Source: Pseudaquabacterium terrae
GTDB lineage: Bacteria; Pseudomonadota; Gammaproteobacteria; Burkholderiales; Burkholderiaceae_C
NCBI RefSeq assembly: GCF_013266755.1
Contig: NZ_JABRWJ010000007.1
Span: 372,001-436,000 of the forward strand
Direction of reading: 5' to 3'
Length of the DNA stretch: 64,000 nucleotides
The position numbers were made by a program, and so were the translations under genes. A model generated the notes under the pieces. The model had not been told where the DNA came from and did not search any database. It was given only the letters and a program-made list of their open reading frames with translations. Position 1 is the stretch's first letter. Every line of letters starts with the position of its first letter. Shown here one piece after another: positions 19,601 through 32,536 of the stretch.

Positions 19601-19893
19601 GCCTGAGCGCCACCGAGGCGGTGCGCGAGGCCTGCCTGCTGCGGCTGCGCCCGATCCTGATGACGACGCTGGCCGCGGGCCTGGGCGTGCTGCCGCTGGC
19701 GCTCGGCTTCGGCGAAGGTGCCGAGCTGCGCCAGCCGCTGGGCATCGCGATCATCGGCGGGCTGATCGCCAGCCAGCTGCTGACGCTGCTGACGACGCCG
19801 GTGGTCTACGTGCTGCTCGACGGCCTGCGCAAGCGGCGCGATGACGAGCGGCAGCTGAGCCGCGCCGGGCAGACGCTCGAGAGCGGTGCCTGA
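16696..19893 (+). CDS. mdtC: RND efflux transporter permease (MdtC-like)
   Basis: A 1065-residue second RND pump, paralogous to the preceding one and with the same topology. It starts with '[19 protein letters not shown]', has '[19 protein letters not shown]' in TM4 and '[18 protein letters not shown]' near TM10-11. About 30 extra residues sit in the second porter loop (Ala/Ser-rich, around '[18 protein letters not shown]'), and the central loop '[18 protein letters not shown]' is basic. Two pump genes in tandem behind one adaptor is the diagnostic order of MdtABC/MuxABC-type systems. The frame is open far upstream through mdtB, but the conserved start at 16696 overlaps the mdtB stop. It is followed by the outer-membrane factor gene 20 bp later. 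Confidence 0.92.
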   Translation: MNLSKPFVERPVATVLLTIGLALAGIAAFFVLPVSPLPQVDYPTISVSASLPGASPETMASSVATPLERRLGVIPGVNEMTSSSSAGSARVTLQFDLNRPIDGAAREVQAAINAARVDLPATLRSNPTYRKMNPADAPVIILALTSKTRTPGQVYDAVSNIVSQRVAQVDGVGDVEIGGGSLPAVRIELMPFVMQRYGISSAEVRAALQSANANRPQGAIEGDERRLQIYTPKPERSAAEFARLVVAWRNGAGVRLADIASVEDSVENTRTLGLFNGEPAVVVLITRQPGANVIQTVDAVRALVPELQAQLPQDITLRVASDSTNSIRSSLKEIELTLVLSVLLVVVVVGLFLGSVRATLVPAVATVVSLLATFGAMYFFGFSLNNLSLMALTVATGFVVDDAIVVLENTVRHIEAGMDRMEAALQGAREVGFTVLSISLSLVAVFIPLLFMEGQVGRLFREFAITLSAAVMISLVISLTTTPMMCAWWLKGAAPRHDGPPPRRSRFARAGAWAWQQVLKTYARCLDWALASKALVMLILVFVIGMNVYLFMHTPKGFFPRQETGQISGGLSADQSISTKAMGAKLREVVDLIRADKAVDTVVGFTGGGRAGGGFLFVNLKPFGERNEGSQAVINRLRPQLAQVTGLRLFLNPVQDLRMGGRSANASTQYTLKSDSLTDLRHWATRLADELKLEPRLTDVNTDQTENSVESYVEIDKDSAARFGITAADVDNALYDAFGQRAVSTIYGDVNQYKVVMEWAPAFTRGPTALNDVMVPARTANAVAGSSANPGQRDASTAAALSSAGNVMVPLAAIARFKEGAAPTSVQHQDTELATTVSFNLGDGVSLGEAQQIVAQAQARIGMPTNVRGGFAGTALSFQQSQSQQLWLILAALVVIYIVLGVLYESLIHPLTVLSTLPSAGVGAVLALLALRMEFTIIALIGVFLLIGIVKKNAILIIDFALEAERARGLSATEAVREACLLRLRPILMTTLAAGLGVLPLALGFGEGAELRQPLGIAIIGGLIASQLLTLLTTPVVYVLLDGLRKRRDDERQLSRAGQTLESGA

Positions 19894-19913
19894 ACCGAAC
19901 CTGACTTGTCATC

Positions 19914-21353
19914 ATGACTTCCCGATCTCCCTTGAATCGCCTGGCGCTGACCGCGCTGGCCGCCGCCGTCGTGCTGGCGGGCTGCGCCTCATCCGGCCGG
20001 GCGCCCTCCTCGCCCGAGCTGAACCTGCCGGCCAACTTCAAGGAGGCGACGCCGGCCGCCGGCTGGGTCGCCGCGCAGCCGGCCGACAGCGCACCGCGCG
20101 GCCCGTGGTGGCAGCGCTTCGGCGATGCCGAGCTCGATGCGCTGGTGGCACAGGTGACAGTATCGAACCAGAACGTGGCCGCGGCTGTTGCGCGTTATGC
20201 CGCGGCGCAGGCGCTGGTGGCCGGCGAACGCGCCCGGCTGCTGCCCGGCCTGCAGCTGAGCGGCGGCGCATCGCGCTCGGGCGGTGGCGGCGACACGCCG
20301 TCGCGCAACAGCTTCCAGCTCGGTCTCGGCGCGAGCTGGGAGCCCGACCTGTGGGGGCGGCTGCGCGGCGCCGTCACGCAGGCCGAAGCCAACGCGCAGG
20401 CCAGCGCGGCGGACCTGGCGGGCGCCACGCTGTCGGCGCAGGCACTGCTGGCGACCGACTACTTCCTGCTGCGCGAGGCCGATGCCGAGCTGGCGCTGCT
20501 GCGCAGCAGCGTCGCCGGCTTCGAGCGCAGCGCGCAGATCGCGCAGAACCGCTACGCCGCCGGCCAGGTCGCGCGCACCGACGTGCTGCAGGCCGAGACG
20601 CAGCTGGCCAACGCGCGCGCCGACCTGGCCGCGCTCGATGCGCAGCGGCGCCAGTTCGAGCATGCGATCGCGGTGCTGGTCGGCCGCGCGCCGGCCGACT
20701 TCACGCTGGCGCCGGCGCCCTGGGTCATGCAGGTACCGGCGGTGCCGCCGGCGCTGCCGTCGGAGCTGCTGCAGCGGCGGCCCGACATCGCTTCGGCCGA
20801 ACGCGCGGTGGCCGCGGCGAATGCGCGCATCGGCATCGCGCGCGCCGCGTACTTTCCGAGTTTGTCGCTCAACGCGTCGGGCGGCAGCAGCGCGGCGCGG
20901 CTGGCCGACCTGTTCAGCGCCTCGCACCTGATGTGGTCGCTCGGCCTGTCGATCGCGCAGACGCTGTTCGACGGCGGCGCGCTGAACGCCGCGCTGCGCA
21001 ATGCCGAGGCCAGCCGCGAGGTCACCGTCGCGACCTACCGGCAGACGGTGCTGAGCGCGTTCCAGTCGGTCGAGGACCTGCTCGCCAACCGGCGCGCGCT
21101 GCACGAGCAGCTGGCGCTGCGCCAGCAGGCCTCTGCCGCCGCCGACCTGAGCGAGCAGCAGGTGCTGAACCGCTACCGCGCCGGCCAGATCAGCTACACG
21201 GAAGTCGTCGCCGCGCAGGCCACCGCGCTGACCGCGCGGCGCGGTCTGGTGCAGCTGCAGGCCAGCCTGCAGACCAACGCGGTGGCGCTGATCCAGGCCA
21301 TGGGCGGCGACTGGGACGCGGCGCAGCTGGGCCGCGTGGCGTCGAGCGGCTGA
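19914..21353 (+). CDS. Outer-membrane efflux factor, NodT/OprM family lipoprotein
   Basis: A 479-residue outer-membrane channel. The signal sequence ends in the lipobox 'LAGC' (residues 21-24), so it should be lipidated as in OprM. The mature part has two outer-membrane-efflux repeats rich in long Ala/Gln/Arg helices, with 'WWQRFGDAELDALV' at the start of the first, 'GLGASWEPDLWGRLRGAV' typical of NodT proteins, and 'SLGLSIAQTLFDGG' in the second. As the last gene of mdtABC it supplies the exit duct, making a self-contained tripartite pump. This differs from E. coli, where MdtABC borrows TolC from another locus. The end of the gene is 6 bp from the converging small lipoprotein gene. Confidence 0.92.
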   Translation: MTSRSPLNRLALTALAAAVVLAGCASSGRAPSSPELNLPANFKEATPAAGWVAAQPADSAPRGPWWQRFGDAELDALVAQVTVSNQNVAAAVARYAAAQALVAGERARLLPGLQLSGGASRSGGGGDTPSRNSFQLGLGASWEPDLWGRLRGAVTQAEANAQASAADLAGATLSAQALLATDYFLLREADAELALLRSSVAGFERSAQIAQNRYAAGQVARTDVLQAETQLANARADLAALDAQRRQFEHAIAVLVGRAPADFTLAPAPWVMQVPAVPPALPSELLQRRPDIASAERAVAAANARIGIARAAYFPSLSLNASGGSSAARLADLFSASHLMWSLGLSIAQTLFDGGALNAALRNAEASREVTVATYRQTVLSAFQSVEDLLANRRALHEQLALRQQASAAADLSEQQVLNRYRAGQISYTEVVAAQATALTARRGLVQLQASLQTNAVALIQAMGGDWDAAQLGRVASSG

Positions 21354-21359
21354 GGCTGT

Positions 21360-21689
21360 TCAGCCGATGGGCGCGTTCGGATCCCGCGGCGGCGCCGGGG
21401 CGGGTGGCACCGCCGGCGCTGCCGGCACGGGCAGCGGAGCCCGCGAGGCCGCGGGAGCGGCAGGGACCGTCTCGGGCGTTGCTGGGGTCGTCTCCGGTGC
21501 GGGTGCAGGTGCGGCCGCGGCCGGTGGCTCGGCCGGGGCCGGCGGTGCGGCGGCTTCCACCGGCGCGCTTGCCGCGGCCTGCTCAGGCGGCGCCGAAGCC
21601 GGTAGCGGCGCCTTCTTGCCGCAGCCGGCGATCAGCGCGAAACCGATGACCAGCGCCGTGGTGCCGGGAAGCGTCATCCCTTGTCGCAT
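21360..21689 (-). CDS. Small Pro/Ala-rich lipoprotein of unknown function
   Basis: A 109-residue protein starting at an ATG with a very good ribosome site (aaggagg, 5 nt away). Signal sequence 'TALVIGFALIAGCGKKAP' contains a lipobox ending at Cys, so the mature form is a lipoprotein. The rest is almost entirely Pro, Ala, Glu and Thr, with no folded domain visible; it may act as a flexible spacer from the membrane. The frame is open further upstream but without a better start. It converges on the outer-membrane factor gene. Function not recognised. Confidence 0.7.
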   Translation of the reverse strand: MRQGMTLPGTTALVIGFALIAGCGKKAPLPASAPPEQAAASAPVEAAAPPAPAEPPAAAAPAPAPETTPATPETVPAAPAASRAPLPVPAAPAVPPAPAPPRDPNAPIG

Positions 21690-21732
21690 GAAACCTCCTT
21701 GATCGAGGCCGGCCATTGTGCCGCCGGCGAAC

Positions 21733-22943
21733 TCAGCTCCGGCCCTCGTGCCGCACCGCAGGATCGAGCGCGGCGAGCAGCGCCAGCACGGCCGACACGA
21801 CCGCGAACAAGGCCAGCGCGGCAAACACGCTGGCGTGCTCGATCACCAGCCCGCACACCGCGGCACCCACCGGATGCAGCGCGAAGGCGATCAGGCGGAA
21901 GCTCGAGTTGACGCGGCCCTGCAGGCCATCGGGGATCTTCGCGATGCGGTGGCTGAACTGCACGACGTTGTAGATCGGCGCGAAGAACTGGATCGCGCCG
22001 AGCACCAGGCCCAAGGTCAGCGCGGTGCTCGCCAGCCCGAACAGCGGGAACAGCACCGCCTGGACCACCAGCGTGCCGATGATCACGCTGCCGAAGCCGA
22101 AGCGCCGCTGGCACCACGGCCCGAGCAGCGCGCCGAACATGCCGCCCAGACCCGCCAGGCTGAAGATCACACCGATCTGCGCCTCGCCGACGCCGCGCTG
22201 CTGCGCCAGCACGATCACCAGCAGCGGCACCGCGGCGTTGACGAAGTGGCCGATGCCGGTCAGCAGCGCCATGTCGCGCACCAGCCGGTCGCGCCACAAC
22301 CAGCGCAGGCCCTCGGCGATGTCCGAGCGCATGTCGAGCCGCGCCGCGCCGGGCGCCGGCTCGAACGACGCGCGCAAGCGCAGGATGCCGAAGGCCGACA
22401 GCGCGAAGCATGCGGCATTGACGACGAAAGGCAGGCCGCGCCCGAGGTTGCCGTAGAGCCAGGTGCCGAGCGCGGGCCCCGCGATGGCGGCAGCGGCGAA
22501 GCCGACCTGGTTCTGCGCCACCGCCTGCGGCAATTGCTCGTTCGCGACGACGCGCGGCAGCGCTGCCGTCTCGGCGATGTTGAAGCACACCAGCAGCGTG
22601 CCTTCGATCACCGCGACCGCGTAGATGTGCGGCATCACCAGCGCATCGAAGGCCATCGCCAGCGGCAGGCTGCCGACCGCGAGCGCGCGCCCGACATCGC
22701 AGACGATCATCACACGGCGCCGGTTCCAGCGATCGATCAGCGCGCCGACCGGCAGGCTCAGCAGCAGGTACGGCACGATGCGCAGCGCCGAGACGACGCC
22801 GACGATCGCCGGCGACTGCGTGATCGCCAGCACCAGCAGCGGGTAGATGATGCCGGTGGCGTAGGCGCCCAGGTTCGACACCACCTGCGCACCCCACAGC
22901 AGCAGGTAGTTGCGCTGGCGCCAGACCGGCGGACGCTCCTGCG

Positions 22944-22947
<4 letters not shown>
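21733..22947 (-). CDS. MFS transporter (exporter-like, MFS_3 type)
   Basis: A 404-residue integral membrane protein with about twelve hydrophobic helices. It starts '[20 protein letters not shown]', has '[20 protein letters not shown]' in the loop between TM2 and TM3 (the MFS motif A position), and resembles the enterobactin-exporter/macrolide-efflux branch of MFS. The GTG start at 22947 overlaps the parC stop (GTGA), so it is probably translated from the parC message. The frame continues open upstream through parC but those residues are not transporter sequence. Substrate unknown; export rather than uptake is inferred from the subfamily. Confidence 0.82.
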
Positions 22948-25277
<2,330 letters not shown>

Positions 25278-25345
25278 CGGATGGCGCGGCGCCGTGCGGC
25301 ACCGGGCTCTCTAAGGTTCAAGCGAAAGGTCGTGGGTCCGAAGCC

Positions 25346-26980
25346 TCAGCGCGGAAACATCTGCCGCAGCTTCAGCTTCGAGAACTTGCCGGTGGAGGTG
25401 CGCGGCACCGCGTCGATCGTTTGATAGCGGTCGGGCAGCTGCCACTTGGCGAAACCGTGCTGCAGCAGATGCGCGTTCAGCGCATCGGGGGCCGCATTCT
25501 GCCCCGGCTTGAAGGCGACGCAGGCGAGCGGCCGTTCGCCCCATTTCTCGTCGGCAATCGCGATCACCGCCGCCTCCGCCACCGCCGGATGCGCCATCAG
25601 CGCGTTCTCCAGGTCCACCGAGCTGATCCACTCGCCGCCGGACTTGATCAGGTCCTTGGTGCGGTCGGTGATGCGCAGGAAACCCAGGTCGTCGAGCGTC
25701 GCGACGTCGCCGGTGCGCAGCCAGAGCTGGCCACGGTCGTCGCCGATGAACTTGTCCTCGCTGCGCGGCACGCCGTGGTACGAGCCGGTGATGAACGGGC
25801 CGCGCACCTGGATCTCGCCCATCGTCTGGCCGTCCCACGGGGCAACCCGGCCCTCGTCGGTGACCAGGCGCAGCTCGATCAGCGGTGCCGCGATGCCGGC
25901 CATCGCCGCGCGGCGGAAGCGCTCGTCCTCGCCGGCGTCGCGCAGCTCGGCGCGCGGGTACGAGACCGTCGCCAGCGGCGAGGTCTCGGTCATGCCCCAG
26001 CCCTGCACGATGATCACGCCATGGCGCGCGAAGGCGCGGATCAGCGATTCCGGCACCGCCGCACCGCCGACCAGCGAGCGCATGCCCTGCGGCAGCCGCC
26101 AGCGCCCGGGCGTCGTCTCGAGCGCACGTTCATAGGCCTGGATCAGGCCGAGCCAGATCGTCGGCACGCCGAGCGCCAGCGTCGGCGGCTCCAGTTGCAT
26201 CAGGTCGAGCAGGTCCTCGGGATGCAGGTGCGGCCCGGGGAAGACCAGCGGCACGCCGAGCATCACCGCGCCGTAGGGCATGCCCCAGCTGTTGGCATGG
26301 AACATCGGCGTCACCGGCAGCACAACATCGCTGCTGCGCAGGCCCCAGTGATCGGCCAGGCTAGCGGCGAGCGTGTGCAAGACCGTCGAGCGATGCGAGT
26401 AGACGACGCCCTTGGGCCGGCCGGTGGTGCCGGACGTGTAGCACATGGCGACCGGATCGTTCTCACCATGCTCGGCGTACACGAAACCGTCCGGGTCGGC
26501 CTCGGCGAGCAGCGCTTCATAGTCAGCGAACTCCGCCGGCACCGGCGCGCCCGAGAACGGGAACACGATCACCTGCTCGAAGGCATGCAGGTGCGCGAAC
26601 TGCCGGTACAGCGGCAGCAGCACGTCATCGACGATCAGGAAGCGGTCCTGGGCATCGGCGGCGATCCAGCCGAGCTCGTCGGGCGACAGGCGCAGGTTCA
26701 GCGTGTGCATCACGCCGCCGGCCGCCGGGATGCCGAAGTAGGCCTCCAGGTGCGCATGGTGGTTCCAGCCCAGCGTGGCGACGCGATCGCCCGGCCGCAG
26801 CCCCAGCCGCTGCAGCGCCGAGCCCAGCGCCCGCGTGCGGCGATGCCACTGGCCGTAGCTCATCGTGCGCAGCGACTTGTCGGGCAGCCGCGAGACGATG
26901 CGGTTGTGCTTGAACAGCGTGCCGGCGCGGTCGAGGAAATGGTTCAGCGACAGCGGGACGTCCATCATCGTCGCTTGCAT
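25346..26980 (-). CDS. Long/medium-chain acyl-CoA ligase (AMP-binding family)
   Basis: A 544-residue ANL-superfamily ligase. Motifs in order: P-loop '[19 protein letters not shown]', 'GWGMTETSP' (A5), '[20 protein letters not shown]' (A7/A8 hinge), '[13 protein letters not shown]', and the C-terminal catalytic Lys in '[17 protein letters not shown]'. It should activate a carboxylic acid, probably a fatty acid, to its CoA thioester via an adenylate; this subfamily is usually annotated long-chain-fatty-acid-CoA ligase, and the exact substrate is open. ATG at 26980 follows a 'gaggagg' ribosome site; the slightly longer TTG start would sit upstream of it. The site overlaps the stop of the upstream acetyltransferase gene, so the two are likely co-transcribed. 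Confidence 0.85.
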   Translation of the reverse strand: MQATMMDVPLSLNHFLDRAGTLFKHNRIVSRLPDKSLRTMSYGQWHRRTRALGSALQRLGLRPGDRVATLGWNHHAHLEAYFGIPAAGGVMHTLNLRLSPDELGWIAADAQDRFLIVDDVLLPLYRQFAHLHAFEQVIVFPFSGAPVPAEFADYEALLAEADPDGFVYAEHGENDPVAMCYTSGTTGRPKGVVYSHRSTVLHTLAASLADHWGLRSSDVVLPVTPMFHANSWGMPYGAVMLGVPLVFPGPHLHPEDLLDLMQLEPPTLALGVPTIWLGLIQAYERALETTPGRWRLPQGMRSLVGGAAVPESLIRAFARHGVIIVQGWGMTETSPLATVSYPRAELRDAGEDERFRRAAMAGIAAPLIELRLVTDEGRVAPWDGQTMGEIQVRGPFITGSYHGVPRSEDKFIGDDRGQLWLRTGDVATLDDLGFLRITDRTKDLIKSGGEWISSVDLENALMAHPAVAEAAVIAIADEKWGERPLACVAFKPGQNAAPDALNAHLLQHGFAKWQLPDRYQTIDAVPRTSTGKFSKLKLRQMFPR

Positions 26981-26991
26981 CACGGGCCTCC

Positions 26992-27543
26992 TCAAGCCGC
27001 CGCCTCGAGCCCGAGCGCGACGCGTGCGTGGAATTCGCGGTCGAGCATGCTCATCACGATCAGCGAGTCGTAGCCGTCGGCGCCGTCGATGCTGATGCGC
27101 ACGCTCTCGCGCAGCCGGCCTTCCTCGACGAAGCCTTCACTCGCATAGAGGGCCAGCGCGCGCGTATTCAGCGCCTTGACGTCGAGCCAGAAGCGGTGCG
27201 CATGCAGGTCGCGGTAGGCCATGCGCTTGAGCAACCGCACGCAGGCGCGGCCGAGCCCCTGGCCCTTGGGCTGCAGCACGATGCGCTTCAACTCGACGCT
27301 GCGGTGCTGATTGCGGCAGCCCTGCAGGATCACGAAGCCGGCGCGCTCGTAGTCGGCACCGGCCTCGACGATGAAGTGGCGGAAGTCGGGGATGCGCACC
27401 GCCGCCTCGTGCTGCGGGCGCTCCCAGGGCGTGATGAACGGCAGGTTGCGCGCATCGGTCTCGACCGAGATGACGAAGTCGAGGTCCGAGAGCATCGTCG
27501 GCCGCAGGCGCAGCCGGAGGTCGGGGGCGGTCGGGCTATACAT
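26992..27543 (-). CDS. GNAT-family N-acetyltransferase
   Basis: A 183-residue protein of the Gcn5-related acetyltransferase fold. Acetyl-CoA-binding motif A appears as 'LQPKGQGLGRACVRLL' (Q-x2-G-x-G pattern), with the preceding strand 'RSVELKRIVL' and a motif B-like 'LDVKALNTRALALYASEGF' near residue 130. The subgroup resembles RimJ/RimL-type protein or small-molecule acetyltransferases, but the acceptor cannot be predicted. Its stop falls in the ribosome site of the acyl-CoA ligase gene, an operon-like arrangement. It is separated by 21 bp from the tannase-family gene upstream on the same strand. Confidence 0.8.
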   Translation of the reverse strand: MYSPTAPDLRLRLRPTMLSDLDFVISVETDARNLPFITPWERPQHEAAVRIPDFRHFIVEAGADYERAGFVILQGCRNQHRSVELKRIVLQPKGQGLGRACVRLLKRMAYRDLHAHRFWLDVKALNTRALALYASEGFVEEGRLRESVRISIDGADGYDSLIVMSMLDREFHARVALGLEAAA

Positions 27544-27564
27544 CCGCCCGATTGTGGGGCCCGC

Positions 27565-29262
27565 CTACCGGCACTCGAAGCTCGCCGCGCTCTCGAGGCT
27601 GCCGGTACCCTTGTAGCGCGCCACTTGCGGGAACGGGCACAGCGGGCGCGCGCGATCGGCGGCCCAGCCGGCCGGCACATCGGCATTCGCGCCGCCGGCG
27701 TTGCCCGTGGCGCGTGCTGTCGCCGTGACCTGGTCGGGTGCGCGGCCGTTCTCGACCCATTCCACCAGCGGCGCCAGCATGTCGAACTGGTCGGTGGCCG
27801 GTCCGCCGCTGCAATGCCCCATGCCGGGCACACGGTAGAAGCGCGCGAAGTCCGCCGCGCTGCCGCCGTTGGCGGACTGCAGGCCGCGGTACCAGGTCTC
27901 GGTGTCGTTGACCGAGAAGATCGCGTCGCTGACGCCGTGGTAGACCATCAGCTTCGCCCCGCGCTGCTTCAGCGGCGTCAGCGCGGTCGGGTTCGGCGGC
28001 GTCATGAAGCCCATCGCCGATTCGCCGTAGGTCGCATTGCTCGCGTTGATCCCCTGCACCAGCGCGTCGATGCTGGCCGTCAGCGAGAACTGCGGACCGT
28101 TGAACGTGGCGGGGTTCTCAGGCGGCACCTTGAAGACGAAGCCGACCGCACCCGAGTCCAGCACCAGCGAGGCGGTGAACTCCCAGAAGGCGACGCCGGC
28201 GCTGCCGAGGCCGGCGTCGAACGGGAAGCTGGCGTACACCGGCGTGCCGGTGCTGGTGATCGCGCCGCTGAAGATCGGCGCGATCGCGCTCTTCTGCGCC
28301 GCGCTCAGGCAGCTGCCGTCGCGTTCGCCGCTGCAGGTCGGCACGTCGGCGGCGAGGCTGAAGGCCGCCTGGCAGGCGGCGACGTCCTGCACCAGGCCGT
28401 CGGTGGCGCCGTCGAGCGCATCGCACTTCGCCAGCACGCGCTGCGACACCAGCGTGCGTTCAGCGGCGCTGAAGGCGGTCGACAGGTCGGCCGGGTTGGT
28501 CGCCACGCCCGCATAGCGCTGGGCGCCGAAGATGTTGGCCACGGCGGCCTTCGGCAGGTTGTAGCCGGGCGCGCCGGCGAGGAAGCCGTCGTACTGGTCG
28601 GCGTAGCGCGCGGCGGCAACCAGCGTGTGGCGCCCGCCGTTCGAGCAGCCGCCGATGTAGGAGCGGTCGGGCCCCTTGCCGTAGGCGGTCTGGATCACGC
28701 TCTTGGCCATCGGCGTGAGCTTGCCCACGGCCTGGTAGCCATAGTCCAGCCGCGCCTGCGGATCGAGGCCGAACAGCGGGTTCTGCGCGGCGCTGTGCCC
28801 GGCGTCGGAGCTGATCACGGCGAAGCCCTTGTGCAGCGCATGCGTCAGCGGACCGCCGCCGGTGGCGCCGGTGGCCGGGACGACGTTGCCGTCGAGCCCG
28901 CCATTGGCCTGGTAGAAGAAGCGGCCATTCCAGGCGCGCGGCAGGCGCATCTCGAAGCCGATCGCGTAGGTCTGCCCATCGACCGCGCTGACGCGCTGGT
29001 GCATGCGGCCGGCGACCAGGCAGTGCTCGGGCACCGGCTGGCCGCCGATCGTCAGCGTGCCTGCCGCGACGGTGGACGTCGCCGTGACGGCGGTGTTCGC
29101 CAGCGTCGCCAGCCGCCCCGCGAGCGACTCGCAGGTGCCCGACAACGAGGCCGGCGTCGCGGGCGCGAGGTGCGGCGAGGACGCTTCGCTGCCGCCGCAG
29201 GCGGTGAGCGCCAGTGCGGACAGCGCTGACAGTGCGAGTCCGGCAGACGGGAAAGGTCTCAT
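27565..29262 (-). CDS. Tannase/feruloyl esterase family lipoprotein (MHETase superfamily)
   Basis: A 565-residue exported esterase with a lipoprotein signal ending in 'LALTAC'. It shows the tannase-family catalytic set: nucleophile S207 in 'IGGCSNGGR', D446 in 'VYHGVSDAIFS' and H483 in 'GMGHCSGG', with adjacent C206 and C484, the CS-D-HC disulfide arrangement of this family. A large lid region lies between about 260 and 420. Members hydrolyse aromatic esters such as gallate or ferulate esters; the MHETase of Ideonella sakaiensis belongs to the same family. The natural substrate is unknown. ATG at 29262 is preceded by 'aaggag'. It is divergent from a MarR regulator with a palindrome between the two. 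Confidence 0.87.
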   Translation of the reverse strand: MRPFPSAGLALSALSALALTACGGSEASSPHLAPATPASLSGTCESLAGRLATLANTAVTATSTVAAGTLTIGGQPVPEHCLVAGRMHQRVSAVDGQTYAIGFEMRLPRAWNGRFFYQANGGLDGNVVPATGATGGGPLTHALHKGFAVISSDAGHSAAQNPLFGLDPQARLDYGYQAVGKLTPMAKSVIQTAYGKGPDRSYIGGCSNGGRHTLVAAARYADQYDGFLAGAPGYNLPKAAVANIFGAQRYAGVATNPADLSTAFSAAERTLVSQRVLAKCDALDGATDGLVQDVAACQAAFSLAADVPTCSGERDGSCLSAAQKSAIAPIFSGAITSTGTPVYASFPFDAGLGSAGVAFWEFTASLVLDSGAVGFVFKVPPENPATFNGPQFSLTASIDALVQGINASNATYGESAMGFMTPPNPTALTPLKQRGAKLMVYHGVSDAIFSVNDTETWYRGLQSANGGSAADFARFYRVPGMGHCSGGPATDQFDMLAPLVEWVENGRAPDQVTATARATGNAGGANADVPAGWAADRARPLCPFPQVARYKGTGSLESAASFECR

Positions 29263-29310
29263 GGCAAGGGTCTCCTTCGATGAGCGTCCGATCGATCCTG
29301 ATCGCGCATT

Positions 29311-29329
29311 TGATTAAGTTACTGAATCA
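29311..29329. promoter_or_regulatory. Near-palindromic candidate MarR operator
   Basis: TGATTAAGTTACTGAATCA is a 19-bp near-perfect palindrome (16 of 18 non-central positions pair) in a locally AT-rich patch. It lies 49 bp upstream of the esterase start and about 100 bp upstream of the marR-like start. Size, symmetry and position between divergent genes match typical MarR-family operators. Binding itself is inferred. Confidence 0.5.
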
Positions 29330-29431
29330 CATAGGAGACAAACATCCGGTTTTACCCGGTGAAACGCGTTGCCATTTCATTCATCTACTGCATCATGTGC
29401 CCCTGCCAGCGCCGTGCATCGACAATGCGCC

Positions 29432-29920
29432 ATGCCACGCAGGACCCCCGCTTCGCCGAGCGCATCGGCCCAGGACGATCTTCGCCAGGAGACGCTGAGC
29501 GACGTGATCGGCTACCAGGTCGTGCAGGCCGGCATCACGACGCTGCAGGTGTTCGAGCGCTGTGCGGGGCAGCCGCTGTCGCTGCGGCCGGTGGAGTACA
29601 GCCTGCTCGCGCTGATCCGCGACAACCCCGGCATCGCCCCCGCCCGCCTGGCGCGCGCGCTGAGCGTCACGCCGCCGAACATCACGATGTGGGTTGCCAA
29701 GCTCGAAGCGCGCCAGCTGGTGCGGCGCGAAGCCAGCACCGACGACCGGCGCGCGCAGCACCTGCGCGCGACTCCGGCCGGCGAGAAGCTGGTCAACGAT
29801 GCGACACGGCGCATCCTCGAGGGCGAGCAGCAGCGCCTGGCCGCACTGACCCCCGGCGAGCGCTCGATCCTGACCGAGCTGCTGCGCAAGCTCGCGCAAA
29901 TCCGCTTCGATCGGACGTAG
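29432..29920 (+). CDS. MarR-family transcriptional regulator
   Basis: A 162-residue winged-helix regulator. The DNA-binding core runs from about residue 50 to 115: 'SLLALIRDNPGIAPARLARA' (helices before recognition), 'TPPNITMWVAKLEARQLV' (recognition helix) and the wing with conserved D-x-R in 'STDDRRAQHLRATPAG'. ATG at 29432 is chosen; the frame opens 21 codons earlier, but the extra residues are not MarR-like. Such proteins usually repress the divergent gene until a phenolic or lipophilic ligand binds, which would suit control of the aromatic-esterase gene opposite. The 40 bp to the converging parE shows only a short imperfect hairpin. Confidence 0.85.
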   Translation: MPRRTPASPSASAQDDLRQETLSDVIGYQVVQAGITTLQVFERCAGQPLSLRPVEYSLLALIRDNPGIAPARLARALSVTPPNITMWVAKLEARQLVRREASTDDRRAQHLRATPAGEKLVNDATRRILEGEQQRLAALTPGERSILTELLRKLAQIRFDRT

Positions 29921-29959
29921 GCAACGTGCCCGGCAAGGGCGAAGCCTGAAGACGGCGCT

Positions 29960-32026
<2,067 letters not shown>

Positions 32027-32037
32027 GGGGGCGCATT

Positions 32038-32115
32038 CTAGGAACGGCGGAGGGTCGTCAGTCGCGTGTACATGTTCGGGCCGCGGATGATGAACTTCGC
32101 GAGTTCCTCGTTCAT
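32038..32115 (-). CDS. Possible 25-residue small ORF between the secreted-protein gene and parE
   Basis: ATG at 32115 starts four bases after the stop of the secreted-protein gene and the ORF ends 11 bp before the parE ATG. About 21 of 24 sense codons end in G or C, as in real genes here, and the peptide (starting 'MNEELAKFIIRGPNMYTR') is charged and not simple. There is no strong ribosome site of its own, so coupling to the upstream gene would be needed. It could instead be the remnant of a longer gene or the parE leader. Not recognised. Confidence 0.3.
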   Translation of the reverse strand: MNEELAKFIIRGPNMYTRLTTLRRS

Positions 32116-32119
32116 GGCT

Positions 32120-32536
32120 TCAACGCACGCCGGAGAAGTTGTAGGCCCCGAGCTCGCCGAACACGGCGTCCTCGATCCACACCGTGCCGCCCAGGTACAG
32201 CGGCTGGCCGATCACTTCGTCGCTGACATGCGCGTCGACCGTGCGCACCGTCGCGCCGGTGGCCATGTTGTTGTGCTTCAGGTGCAGGCGGCCGGTGACC
32301 CGGCAGTACCAGCCGCGCAGCGGCGCCGAGCCGATCGTGCCGTGCACCGTCACGCAGGTGGGCCCGCCCGCGGTGCCGGTGCCGCCCTGGGACGTGATCA
32401 CCAGCTGCTCGCTGGCGCCGTTGATCTGCACCGTCCAGGTCGTGCCGGCGAGGTTGGCCGGCCGCGCGCTCCACGCAGGCAGCGTGGTGGCGGCGGCCGC
32501 AGCCGCCAGCACGGACATCAGCAAAGTCTTCATCAT
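32120..32536 (-). CDS. Small secreted protein of unknown function
   Basis: A 138-residue protein with a clear Sec signal peptide (residues 1 to about 24, 'MMKTLLMSVLAAAAAATTL' then 'PAWSA'). The mature part is beta-rich with two cysteines ('GPTCVTVHG', 'GWYCRVTG') that could form a disulfide. No PEP-CTERM tail. ATG at 32536 overlaps the stop of the upstream PEP-CTERM gene (ATGA), with 'cggag' as ribosome site, so the two are coupled. The frame is open far upstream but only as an overlap of the PEP-CTERM gene. Family not recognised; the context suggests an envelope or extracellular-matrix role. Confidence 0.65.
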   Translation of the reverse strand: MMKTLLMSVLAAAAAATTLPAWSARPANLAGTTWTVQINGASEQLVITSQGGTGTAGGPTCVTVHGTIGSAPLRGWYCRVTGRLHLKHNNMATGATVRTVDAHVSDEVIGQPLYLGGTVWIEDAVFGELGAYNFSGVR

